Shown in pieces: positions 43,285 through 51,844 of a stretch of 62,712 nucleotides of DNA. The notes under the pieces are model-generated. The model was not told the DNA's origin. It made no database searches and saw only the letters and a list, made by a program, of their open reading frames with translations. The DNA comes from Leptolinea sp. (lineage in GTDB: Bacteria > Chloroflexota > Anaerolineae > Anaerolineales > Anaerolineaceae): NCBI GenBank assembly GCA_012798535.1, contig JAAZMZ010000036.1, forward strand, positions 1 through 62,712, written 5' to 3'. Made by a program: the position numbers and the translations under genes. Positions within the stretch are counted from its first letter, which is position 1. Each line of letters begins with the position of its first letter.

Positions 43285-45391
43285 AAATCAGCTTTCCCTT
43301 CAGCCGAAGAAAGATCAACAGGCAAGTTAAAACGCTGACGACCATTCCGATTACAGGTGTGAACGGCTTGAATTGGAATTCAATGCGGTGAGTTCCCGCA
43401 TCCAGATCGATTGCCCGGAGAATCTCATGCGCGGGTTTTATCTCAACGGACTGTCCATCCACCCAGGCTTGCCAGCCTGGATAGTTGATCTCCGACAACA
43501 CCAACTTTCCCGGTCCACTGGCGTTCAACAAAATGCGATCCGGTTCACGGATTATCCCTGTCACATTTTCACTTAGGCGCTGGTCTTCAATACCATTCGT
43601 TTCGATCCACGCCCATCCCCTGGCGTACCGGTTGTGGTACAGATAATTATTTTTTGTCTCTTTAACCAGGTCCCAGTCTTTCATAGAGATGGGGAAAGCG
43701 GAGACCAGATACTGCACATTCAACAGGCCAAAAGTCCGGGGATCCGGTTGGATGTCCAGATTATCTTTTGCCAGGTCGCCAGTTTTGAATGGTGGAAGGG
43801 TGACAGAATACCCTTCCCAATCCAGGTTTCCGGCCTGCCGCACAAATTGAGAATAAGCCCGTAATTGAAGAGGATCGATCCCATCCGCCAGTTCAAGCTG
43901 GTTGTATGCCGCGGTGTGCTGGGGAATGGAATAGGATGGTGAAAAAATCCGACCTTCTGATCCTGCACTCTGCAGGTATTGCACTTCCTCACTTCCCTGC
44001 GTTAATGCTTCTGATGAAGACAACCAGCTGGTTAATGTGAAATCGAAATAGGACAGGTCAATCAACGAGAGAACTGAAAAACAAATCAGAAAAGCATGCG
44101 AAGAAATCTTCAAGTAGGAAAAACTTAAGATCAATCCGGCGACCGCCAGCCAGATGATCACATATTCACCCAGCATGGCATTTTTCTGTGGATTGGAAAG
44201 GATCACAAAGACCTGCAGCATAACGATCAGAATGGTCAGAAACAACGTTCCCAGCCGCAGGAATACCACCTTTTGCGGTGGATTCTTTACCAGCACGTCG
44301 AGGCTTATCATGGCGGTCACCAGAAGAGACACACTGGAGAAAAAGACACCGCGTGCCGGAACACGCAGCAGATCAAAGCCGGGAAGAGCCACCAACCAGC
44401 GATTAATGGTCAGTCCATCTCCCAGCGACCATACTATGAAGATAACGGCAGCTCCCAGCCAGAAAGCCAGTTCTCTGCGTTTCTTTAGAAAGGAGAAAGA
44501 CAGGCACGCCAACAGCAGACAACCAGCGCCGGAATAGAGAATCCACTCTATGGAAGCGGGGTGGCCGGGCACGACCAGGCCGGTCAATTGCACGGGCGGT
44601 AGACTGAGAAACAACGAATCTTCGATCGTCATCAGGCTGCGCGTGCTCAATCCGGTGTATTCCATCAAAGGGAGCCAGACAATGGCGCTCAATCCCGCAG
44701 CCGCCAGAGGAACGATAACGCATTTTCCAACGGAACGCATCCAGCCAAATCGGGAGCCTTTTGAAGAGTGCAGAATTATATTGAATATCAGGTAGGCCAG
44801 CCAGAGAATCGCGCTGTAAGCCGTAAATCGCAGATCTACCAGGGCTGTCACTCCAAAGAAGAAGCCCGCCCGAATAATGGTTTTCCACTCTCCACTCAGG
44901 CTTTCCACACAAAAGATGAGCAGCCAGGGCAGCCAGGCGGAAGCGCAAACCCAGGTGAAATGCCCGGCCGTCATGTGCGCGTACCCGGCCGGAAGCCAGC
45001 CGTAGATCATCCCGCCCAGGGCGGCAATCCGGTTGTCGAGCTGCATCCGGCAAAGCAACCGGTAGAAACCCAGACAGCCGATGAATATGTGCATCGCCAT
45101 CACCAGGTTGATCCCCAATGGTAGAGGAAACAATAGACTCAGCCAGGCAGGTGGATACCACAATGTGGAAAGTGGATTGGCGGTAAAAGGATATCCACTG
45201 AGAATCAACGGCGACCAGAGGGGTATTCCCTGATCCGAAGCCAGTGATCTTTGTATGAATAACAGGTTGGGATAATGTGTGATCAGAATATCCGAAACAC
45301 TTGTTCCGGCCGGGACAATAAACCGATCCCATGCGGCCAATATGGGGATGCAGGGTACGAGGAATAGCCACCAGGATTGCTGTTTTGTCAC
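43277..45391 (-). CDS. YfhO-like large polytopic membrane protein (copy A1)
   Basis: The 704-residue protein has the same plan as the 788-residue copy: first loop SDQGIPLWSPLILSGYPFTANPLSTLWYPPAW, about a dozen helices, a C-terminal beta domain (LVLSEINYPGWQAWVDGQSV, HRIEFQFKPFTP) and a last helix. The C-terminus is a basic tail, LRLKGKLIYG. A role in glycosylating surface polymers or lipids is inferred from the YfhO/GT-C family. Its ATG overlaps the upstream stop by four bases. Confidence 0.85.
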   Translation of the reverse strand: MTKQQSWWLFLVPCIPILAAWDRFIVPAGTSVSDILITHYPNLLFIQRSLASDQGIPLWSPLILSGYPFTANPLSTLWYPPAWLSLLFPLPLGINLVMAMHIFIGCLGFYRLLCRMQLDNRIAALGGMIYGWLPAGYAHMTAGHFTWVCASAWLPWLLIFCVESLSGEWKTIIRAGFFFGVTALVDLRFTAYSAILWLAYLIFNIILHSSKGSRFGWMRSVGKCVIVPLAAAGLSAIVWLPLMEYTGLSTRSLMTIEDSLFLSLPPVQLTGLVVPGHPASIEWILYSGAGCLLLACLSFSFLKKRRELAFWLGAAVIFIVWSLGDGLTINRWLVALPGFDLLRVPARGVFFSSVSLLVTAMISLDVLVKNPPQKVVFLRLGTLFLTILIVMLQVFVILSNPQKNAMLGEYVIIWLAVAGLILSFSYLKISSHAFLICFSVLSLIDLSYFDFTLTSWLSSSEALTQGSEEVQYLQSAGSEGRIFSPSYSIPQHTAAYNQLELADGIDPLQLRAYSQFVRQAGNLDWEGYSVTLPPFKTGDLAKDNLDIQPDPRTFGLLNVQYLVSAFPISMKDWDLVKETKNNYLYHNRYARGWAWIETNGIEDQRLSENVTGIIREPDRILLNASGPGKLVLSEINYPGWQAWVDGQSVEIKPAHEILRAIDLDAGTHRIEFQFKPFTPVIGMVVSVLTCLLIFLRLKGKLIYG

Positions 45392-46923
45392 GGAATGAGC
45401 TCCTTCACATAGAATAGACCAACCGAATCCATCTGTCTATGTGGCTGCTTTCCGTTCAGGATGACCGGAAGACCGGCTGCCTTTTCCCGCGGCCCATACA
45501 GTATCCAGTCCACATCGTTGGAAATCAGGTATGTTCTTGATTCTTCGAGCGACATCGTTCCGGAATAAAAACTATCAACGGCATCCTTCTCCTTATCGGC
45601 GTCGATCGTCTCGAAAGGGTGGCCGTACAACACCCGCAGGCGGCTGAAAGCCGGCAGCAGGCTGCCCGTTTGATCAGAGGCCAGGACTAATGCCCGGCCA
45701 TTTTCCTGACCGGAAAGCCACTGGATGGCATCCATTTCGTCTCTTTGTATAAAATACAACGGTGATCTGGCAGCAATAGCCGAACATGTCATCACCAGCA
45801 GCAATATCGGTGTTGGCAGCACCAGGATCAAACAGGCAGTATTCATTTTTTGCATGGAATAACGAAGTTTCTCGGCGGCATACGGAAGCGCGAGCATACC
45901 CAGGCAGGTCACCGGCACAGACAGGCCGAACATGAACCGGCGCTGCAGGTTGAATGGGATGATCGTCAGGATCAATCCAAGCAGGAACCAGACGATCAAT
46001 CTGCGGACCACCGGTGCTTCGGCTGATCGGATGAGTTCGCGCCAGCAAAAGACAATAAGCAGCAGCCAGGGGGAAAAAGATAAAATAACATCCCAAACCT
46101 GCGGCGATGGGGTTTGATTCTGAGCAGTCCAGGCGGCCAGTTGCGGGGTGGAATTCACCGCCCAGTACTGGTAGATGCTATATGGCGCGCCGGACAGAAT
46201 AACAGTAAGCACGGGCAACAAAGAAGCGGACATTTTTTTCAGTTTTTCCCAGAGCCAGCTTCCCCCCATTACACCGGCAGCCACAATATACCCGAAAGGC
46301 GATAGAACAGATAACAGTAATCCGCAGAATGACAACAAAATCAATCTCCAGGCAGTATTCTGATTTTGCCGGTCAACAATGATTACGAGAAATAAGCCGA
46401 TAGCCAGCGGGAAATGGGCATTGGCCAATCCAGATAAGAAGGGGAAGGCTTCAGCCACCCAGAAGTCAGCGCCGAATTTTCCAAAAGGCAGCAGAAGCCA
46501 TCCCAGTCCGCCTCCCACAGCCATCAGAAAGAAAACCGACGACTTCAATCTGTTCCCCACGGAGAAGATTGCGCTGGTCAGCCTTTGTAACATAAACAAC
46601 AGAAAACCATAACCCATCAAACGTAAGAGATTAAATCCAATCGGGATCGAAATATGCAGTAGGTTCAGTATGTGACCGGCGGTAATATAAAATGGATAAA
46701 GCAGCCGGCCATCGCCTGCCTTTGCGGTGAATGGCAGCGTGAACAACCAGTCACCGCTCCAGCCGATTTGCATCTTGGCAAGGTAGGTATATCCGTCGAT
46801 CGGGTTGAAAACCACGCCGGTATAGATTTGCTCCGGATTTGTGAATAGGAATCCTGCCATTGAGGGTAAAGCAGCCGCCGCAAGGAGAAGAATGAAGAGA
46901 ATTACGATGTTCCGATTCTTCAT
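45388..46923 (-). CDS. Polytopic membrane protein, GT-C-like (copy B1)
   Basis: The 511-residue protein opens the six-gene operon. It has an uncleaved N-terminal helix, the loop TGVVFNPIDGYTYLAKMQIG with an Asp in the GT-C position, and about ten further helices. The C-terminal part (RTYLISNDVDWILYGPREKA) is extracytoplasmic and matches the 531-residue copy. The spacer to the divergent zinc-ribbon gene (46924-46994) must hold both promoters. Confidence 0.8.
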   Translation of the reverse strand: MKNRNIVILFILLLAAAALPSMAGFLFTNPEQIYTGVVFNPIDGYTYLAKMQIGWSGDWLFTLPFTAKAGDGRLLYPFYITAGHILNLLHISIPIGFNLLRLMGYGFLLFMLQRLTSAIFSVGNRLKSSVFFLMAVGGGLGWLLLPFGKFGADFWVAEAFPFLSGLANAHFPLAIGLFLVIIVDRQNQNTAWRLILLSFCGLLLSVLSPFGYIVAAGVMGGSWLWEKLKKMSASLLPVLTVILSGAPYSIYQYWAVNSTPQLAAWTAQNQTPSPQVWDVILSFSPWLLLIVFCWRELIRSAEAPVVRRLIVWFLLGLILTIIPFNLQRRFMFGLSVPVTCLGMLALPYAAEKLRYSMQKMNTACLILVLPTPILLLVMTCSAIAARSPLYFIQRDEMDAIQWLSGQENGRALVLASDQTGSLLPAFSRLRVLYGHPFETIDADKEKDAVDSFYSGTMSLEESRTYLISNDVDWILYGPREKAAGLPVILNGKQPHRQMDSVGLFYVKELIP

Positions 46924-46994
46924 GGTAATATAATTCTATCGCTCTTCTCAGACAGCCGCTTTGCACCCGCCTTCCAGAAAGCTCATGATCCATT

Positions 46995-47696
46995 ATGAAT
47001 CTTGCCTTCCAACTTTCGAGACTACAAAAAATTGATACGGAATTGGATCAAATCTCCCAGCGCCAGAAGGATTTGACCCGGTTGATTGAGGATCAATCTA
47101 TTGTGGATGAAGTGAAAAATCGGCTTGATGACGTGAATGCAGAGCTGGCATCGCGGCAAAGAACATTAAAGGGGATCGAAGACAAGAACAACCAGCTTCA
47201 GATGAAACTCCAGGAAGATGAACACGCTCTGTATGCCGGCAAGATCCGCCTGCCCCGTGAATTACAGGATCTGCAAAATGAGATTGCTTCATTAAAAAAG
47301 CAGATCTCCACCCAGGATGAATCACAGTTCAATACTATGATGCAGGTGGAAGATCAGGAAAAACAGCTATCTGGTATTCAGGCTGAACTGGCCGAGGCGC
47401 AATCTACTTTTGCCACGCGTGTTGCCGGATGGAGAGGTGAGTTTTCGTCTCTTGAAAAGAAAAAAGAAAACCTGTTGACAGAACGAAACGCCGCTGAGCA
47501 GAACCTGGACACAGCTTCCATTCAACAATACGAAACCCTGCGCAAGACAAAACGCGGTTTGGCCGTCGCGCTGGTTTCGGAACAGGCTTGCGCAGCTTGC
47601 GGCGCCACCCTGACACCGGCTGACTGGCAGGCTGCCCGCTCTCCCCAGCGTCTGGTATTCTGCACTTCTTGCGGGCGTATTCTTTACGCCGGATGA
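46995..47696 (+). CDS. Coiled-coil protein with C4 zinc ribbon (DUF164/CT398-like)
   Basis: The 233-residue protein is a long helical hairpin (about 1-190, rich in Gln, Glu, Leu and Lys) followed by a zinc ribbon with Cys199, Cys202, Cys223 and Cys226 (CAACGATL...VFCTSCGR). This is the layout of the widespread HP0958/CT398 family, which interacts with secretion or flagellar components and with RNA polymerase sigma factors in some bacteria. No such partner is nearby, so the role here is open. Confidence 0.9.
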   Translation: MNLAFQLSRLQKIDTELDQISQRQKDLTRLIEDQSIVDEVKNRLDDVNAELASRQRTLKGIEDKNNQLQMKLQEDEHALYAGKIRLPRELQDLQNEIASLKKQISTQDESQFNTMMQVEDQEKQLSGIQAELAEAQSTFATRVAGWRGEFSSLEKKKENLLTERNAAEQNLDTASIQQYETLRKTKRGLAVALVSEQACAACGATLTPADWQAARSPQRLVFCTSCGRILYAG

Positions 47697-47748
47697 CCAA
47701 TTCTTTATCGGCGTCTTTCGCAAAGTAAGAGCTGTTGATGATGCTCTA

Positions 47749-48009
47749 CTATAGACCGGATGCCAGTGACGCCGTCACAGATTCCAGAATCTGCAGGACA
47801 ATGATCAACACCACGGGGGAAAAGTCCAGGCCGGCAATGGCCGGTACGACCCGGCGAATGGGATTCAACAGCGGCTCCACGATCCTGTCCAGAAAAGAAC
47901 GGATGGGGTGGTAGGGCGACATGAAGTATGAAAGCAGAACATCGATGATGACGATGAAGGATAATACCCGAAAAAAAATTGATAATGAAGTTGTCAGAAT
48001 TAGTCCCAT
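47749..48009 (-). CDS. YggT-family membrane protein
   Basis: The 86-residue protein has two membrane helices around IVEPLLNPIRRVVPAIAGLDFSPVVLIIVLQIL, the YggT signature. The family is linked to cell division, membrane shape and ion stress. It lies six bases after yggS, a conserved pairing in many bacteria, and is the last gene of the eleven-gene minus-strand run. Confidence 0.9.
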   Translation of the reverse strand: MGLILTTSLSIFFRVLSFIVIIDVLLSYFMSPYHPIRSFLDRIVEPLLNPIRRVVPAIAGLDFSPVVLIIVLQILESVTASLASGL

Positions 48010-48015
48010 TTGTCC

Positions 48016-48756
48016 TCAAATTGATATGTTTTTCATCGGCCGATGTCCCATGATGGCCGTTCCGACGCGGATGAAGGTCGCGCCTTCCTGAATGGCAATC
48101 TCAAAATCAGCACTGGTACCCATTGATAATTCATTCCAGCGCTGTCGGGGGAATTGTACTGCAAGGTAGTCTCGCAGGGAGCGCAATCTGGCAAAAAACG
48201 GGCGAACATCTTCCGGATGATCGAACAGAGGGGGCATGGTCATCAGACCGTTGATCTGTAGATTGGGATATTCACCGATCTGCGCGATCTGTTGCAGAAG
48301 TTGCTCCCGGCTGGATTCTTCCCAGGCGGCGAAACCACCTTTGGTTTCTTCTCCGCTGACATTCATTTCCAGCAATATAGGGAGCTTTCTTCCAGTCTCC
48401 TGCAATTCCCGATTCAACTTTTCGGCAATCGAGACCCGGTCAATGGAATGTATGTATTGAAACGCTTTCGCCACAATACGCGCTTTACGGCTCTGTAAAT
48501 GACCGATCATGTGAATCTGAATATCCGGCAGCGTCTGGATTTGTTCCAGTTTCTCTGCTGTTTCATCCGGATAATTCTCGCCAAAAAGACGGGCACCCGC
48601 CCGATAAGCTTCCATGATCTTGTTCGCAGGTTGACCTTTGGTGACAACCAGCAGCTTGACCGAACCTTGAGGTCGGCCTGCGCGATAAACAGTATTGTTA
48701 ATCCGTTCCAGTATCCGGTTGTAACGGATGGCTATGCTTTCTTCTGTGTCAGTCAT
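48016..48756 (-). CDS. yggS: PLP homeostasis protein YggS (PROSC family)
   Basis: The 246-residue protein binds pyridoxal phosphate without known catalysis and keeps PLP and amino-acid pools balanced. The PLP lysine is Lys40 in KLLVVTKGQP. Other motifs are AGARLFGENY, MIGHLQSRKA, LLEMNVSGEETKGG, LSMGTSADFEIAIQEG and FIRVGTAIMGHR. It overlaps the pgeF gene by eight bases. Confidence 0.94.
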   Translation of the reverse strand: MTDTEESIAIRYNRILERINNTVYRAGRPQGSVKLLVVTKGQPANKIMEAYRAGARLFGENYPDETAEKLEQIQTLPDIQIHMIGHLQSRKARIVAKAFQYIHSIDRVSIAEKLNRELQETGRKLPILLEMNVSGEETKGGFAAWEESSREQLLQQIAQIGEYPNLQINGLMTMPPLFDHPEDVRPFFARLRSLRDYLAVQFPRQRWNELSMGTSADFEIAIQEGATFIRVGTAIMGHRPMKNISI

Positions 48757-49546
48757 CAGTATCCTTCTTCATCGCCAGCAGCGCTCCAAATCGGCCCGTT
48801 CTGCCATGTTCAGCACGATGTGAAAACCAGTCCGTTGTGTTACAGGCAGTGCAAATCCCCGCCAGTTCTATCTTTTCCACACCGCTTTCCTTCAGAATCC
48901 GTTTATTGGTTTCCCAGAGATCAAGACGGGTGCTGCCGTCCTTCGCTCGTATCACCAGGCCATCCAGTTCTTTAAAGCAGGTGCGCGCATGTTCTATTAC
49001 ATCTTCCCTTACCTCGTAATGGTCCGGTCCAATGGAAGGTCCGATGCCTGCCATGATATCCGCAGGTTGGGAACCATATCGCGTATTCATTCTTTTCACG
49101 CAATCCTCGGCAATACGGTTCAATGTACCGATTCGTCCGGCATGCGCAATTCCAATAACCCGTTTTTTCGGATCAAAGAAAAAAAGCGGAACGCAATCCG
49201 CGAAACGCATGAACAGCGTAATATCTGGATTATCCGTGAAGATGGCGTCGGCTTTTTCATGGTCTTTATTCAACGGACGGGGAGAATCGGTACAGATGAT
49301 CGTATTGCTATGAATCTGCCAGACATCAAAGATGGAAGGAACCGGCAGATCAAAACATTCGAAGATGCGCTTCCGGTTCTCGATGACATTCTCACGGGTA
49401 TCCCCATTGATATCGCTCAGATTCAGCGATCTCCAGGGTTCCGGGCTTACGCCGCCCCTTCGCATGATAATCCCCTGATGCAGTGGATATCTGGAATAGG
49501 ATTCAAACTCGAACCACGACAGACCGTTTTTGTGTCGTATCGTCAT
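48749..49546 (-). CDS. pgeF: PgeF/YfiH multicopper-oxidoreductase-like peptidoglycan editing factor
   Basis: The 265-residue protein has the laccase-domain motifs of the YfiH/PgeF/LACC1 family: WQIHSNT with a metal-binding His, ADAIFTDNPD, FADCVPLFFFDPKKRVIGIAHAGR with Cys and His ligands, and AGIGPSIGPDHYEV. Members act on purine nucleosides and correct peptidoglycan precursors made with a wrong amino acid. The usual HAGWRG is HAGRIG here, a small departure. It lies two bases after the upstream fusion gene. Confidence 0.9.
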   Translation of the reverse strand: MTIRHKNGLSWFEFESYSRYPLHQGIIMRRGGVSPEPWRSLNLSDINGDTRENVIENRKRIFECFDLPVPSIFDVWQIHSNTIICTDSPRPLNKDHEKADAIFTDNPDITLFMRFADCVPLFFFDPKKRVIGIAHAGRIGTLNRIAEDCVKRMNTRYGSQPADIMAGIGPSIGPDHYEVREDVIEHARTCFKELDGLVIRAKDGSTRLDLWETNKRILKESGVEKIELAGICTACNTTDWFSHRAEHGRTGRFGALLAMKKDTDD

Positions 49547-49548
49547 GC

Positions 49549-50553
49549 TTACTTCTCACCTGTTGTATTTAGTTGACTGGCAATCATTATTTTTGTTCCC
49601 AGCAAAGTACGCGTCTCTTTCATTGAATCTTCCAGCAAAGGAAAAAGATAAGAAGCCGTCGTTCCACCGAATAACACTCCAGTGACTACACGCAATAGGG
49701 GAGAACTTTCGCGCACCGGAAGCCAGGCGGGTAATCCACTGGCCAGTCCGGGTAACTGCGAAAAGCCGTCCAGACCTATGGGAATCAATCCGATGGTCAA
49801 CCAAACATACCAGGGTATGGGTTTGATCTTTCGTCCGGTCAGGGAGAAGATCAGTCCAAACAACAGCATGGCACCGTATATCGCCGTATCCCGCTCACAC
49901 AGGGCGACCTTATACCCGACTTTTTCATCTCCCAGGTAGGCGCGCGCATCCAATATCTTGTTGGCCGTAATGCCGGTCGCTTCTTCGAATGTTTTTATGT
50001 TCGCGATACCCGCCAGTTCACGCGGATAAAAAAATTGTTCGCCAAACAGGAACCATGACCGGAAACCAAGTTGGTGGCACAACGGGGAATACATGGCATA
50101 AATCACTCTGGCTGGTCCTGCCAGATGGACCTTCATAAGCACCGGTGCCAGGAAGGGCAAGCCGACATACAGAAAGATGAACAGGTTGATCACCAGCATC
50201 AGGTGTTTACTCAACCAGTAAGAAAAACGGTCCGTTTTAGTGACAGTCCGTCCTCTGGATAAGCGTGTCTGGTACTCTTTGTCACCCACAGCTTCAAGAT
50301 GATGGGCCCGGTCGATCGAAGCGCCCAATGCCACCTGCAGGTCGGTCTTTCGAACAGGGGTATGTAAAACATACGGACCGATTTTTACATACGGATATTC
50401 GATCTTTCTCTCTTCAGCTCCACCATTTTCCAGTTCATCCACATTGACAACTGCCACCTGATGCGGATGAGACATTTGCAGTTCACCCAGGAGCTGCAAA
50501 ATTTCATCACATTCGTTGCAGACATCCTTTCGATACAGAGTCACTGTTACCAT
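49549..50553 (-). CDS. Thioredoxin-fold domain fused to DUF2085 membrane domain
   Basis: The 334-residue protein begins with a glutaredoxin-like domain (VTVTLYRKDVCNECDEILQLL, with CxxC at Cys12 and Cys15). From about residue 125 it continues as a DUF2085 membrane protein (MYSPLCHQLGFRSWFLFGEQ, VGYKVALCERDTAIYGAMLLF) with four to five helices. The Cys-His in the DUF2085 part suggests metal or thiol chemistry. The start overlaps the end of the TlpA-like gene by seven bases. The neighbouring CcdA and TlpA proteins handle thiol-disulfide exchange across the membrane, so a redox role in that chain is inferred. Confidence 0.85.
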   Translation of the reverse strand: MVTVTLYRKDVCNECDEILQLLGELQMSHPHQVAVVNVDELENGGAEERKIEYPYVKIGPYVLHTPVRKTDLQVALGASIDRAHHLEAVGDKEYQTRLSRGRTVTKTDRFSYWLSKHLMLVINLFIFLYVGLPFLAPVLMKVHLAGPARVIYAMYSPLCHQLGFRSWFLFGEQFFYPRELAGIANIKTFEEATGITANKILDARAYLGDEKVGYKVALCERDTAIYGAMLLFGLIFSLTGRKIKPIPWYVWLTIGLIPIGLDGFSQLPGLASGLPAWLPVRESSPLLRVVTGVLFGGTTASYLFPLLEDSMKETRTLLGTKIMIASQLNTTGEK

Positions 50554-51113
50554 GCGTCAATTCCGATCGTTTTCAGGTTTTCTTTCAGCATCTTTTCTGT
50601 CATCTGTCCAATCTGTTGATGTTGAATGATACCTTCTTTATCAACAAAAAAGGTGGCCGGATAACCAAAAACGCCGAAGGTATCCGCCACTTTACCCTCA
50701 GAATCCAGCAAAATATGGAAGGATTCATCTGTCTTCAGGACATGCGGCTTGATCTCGTCTATAGTCTCTCCCACATTTACCGCCAGTACGACCAATTCAC
50801 CATTGTGTTGATCAGCCGCCGATTTGATCAACGGCATTTCCACCTGGCAACCGACACACCAGGTTGTCCAAAAGTTGATCAATACCGCTTTCCCGTGGAA
50901 TTGATTCACGGCTTTCTTTGAACCATCCATCGCAGGCAACTCAAAATCCGGAACAAATGATCCGGTTTTTGGTTTGGCTGCCAGGTTGGCAAACGGATTT
51001 CCCGCCGATTGGATTGTCGCTGATTTTGTCATCGACAGCCGGACATTTTCTCCGATCAATACTAGCAGGATCAGAAGAATGATGATGACAAACCACTTTT
51101 CAAAGATCTTCAT
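50547..51113 (-). CDS. TlpA/ResA-like membrane-anchored thioredoxin
   Basis: The 188-residue protein has an N-terminal signal anchor (FEKWFVIIILLILLVLIG) and an extracytoplasmic thioredoxin domain with active site NFWTTWCVGCQVEMPLI and the later GYPATFFVDKEG. Such proteins reduce disulfides in exported proteins or apocytochrome c. The CcdA gene just upstream overlaps by four bases and should supply its electrons. Confidence 0.94.
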   Translation of the reverse strand: MKIFEKWFVIIILLILLVLIGENVRLSMTKSATIQSAGNPFANLAAKPKTGSFVPDFELPAMDGSKKAVNQFHGKAVLINFWTTWCVGCQVEMPLIKSAADQHNGELVVLAVNVGETIDEIKPHVLKTDESFHILLDSEGKVADTFGVFGYPATFFVDKEGIIQHQQIGQMTEKMLKENLKTIGIDAW

Positions 51114-51838
51114 AATACATTCTGCAAACCCGGAAGTATAAAAGAACCAAATCTGGCGATCTGTTCATACTGACTGAAAAAAAGCAGACAACCCGCAATG
51201 ATCAATATGATGCCCATGATGATTTCGATCACGCGCGTTGCCCGTGAAAGTCGTTTCATCCGGGTGGCAATCCATTCGATACTCAATGCGGTAATCAGGA
51301 AAGGGATGGCAAACCCGACAGAATAAGCCGAAAGCAGGAAAAATCCCTCGTAAATTGAGCCGTCATTGACAGCAAGCGTGAGGATCGATCCCAGGATCGG
51401 CCCGACACATGGCGACCATCCAGCGGAAAAGCAAATACCCAGGATCAAAGAAGAGATTAGACTGCGGCTTTCATCTCGCTGCGTCTGTGGATGGACATCA
51501 TTGTCCAGCCATTGGATATTCAGAATTCCAGTCAACTGTAAACCGAAAATTACAATAAAAATCCCGCCCAGGCGCGCCAGCCACTCGCGATAGTGGAACA
51601 GGAGAGCACCAATGGCAGATGCCGCCAGTCCAAGCCCAATGAACACCAGGCTGAATCCCAAAATAAAAAACAGACCATGCAAAAAGATGATCCAATGCCG
51701 CGAACTTCTGGAGGTGGCAGTGTTTGCCGTCGAACGGCTGCCAAGATAACCGATGTAAGCCGGCATCAGGGAGAACACACACGGTGTAAGAAAGGAAGCC
51801 AGGCCGGCGAGGAAAGCCAGACCTATGGTCACGGTCAC
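51110..51838 (-). CDS. ccdA: CcdA/DsbD-type transmembrane thiol-disulfide transporter
   Basis: The 242-residue protein has six membrane helices and two conserved Cys segments: ASFLTPCVFSLMPAYIGYLG and FSAGWSPCVGPILGSIL. These Cys carry reducing equivalents from cytoplasmic thioredoxin to the outside. A Gly-rich helix region (FLHGLFFILGFSLVFIGLGL) is typical. It lies six bases after the L,D-transpeptidase gene. Confidence 0.95.
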   Translation of the reverse strand: MTVTIGLAFLAGLASFLTPCVFSLMPAYIGYLGSRSTANTATSRSSRHWIIFLHGLFFILGFSLVFIGLGLAASAIGALLFHYREWLARLGGIFIVIFGLQLTGILNIQWLDNDVHPQTQRDESRSLISSLILGICFSAGWSPCVGPILGSILTLAVNDGSIYEGFFLLSAYSVGFAIPFLITALSIEWIATRMKRLSRATRVIEIIMGIILIIAGCLLFFSQYEQIARFGSFILPGLQNVL

Positions 51839-51844
51839 TTTGAC

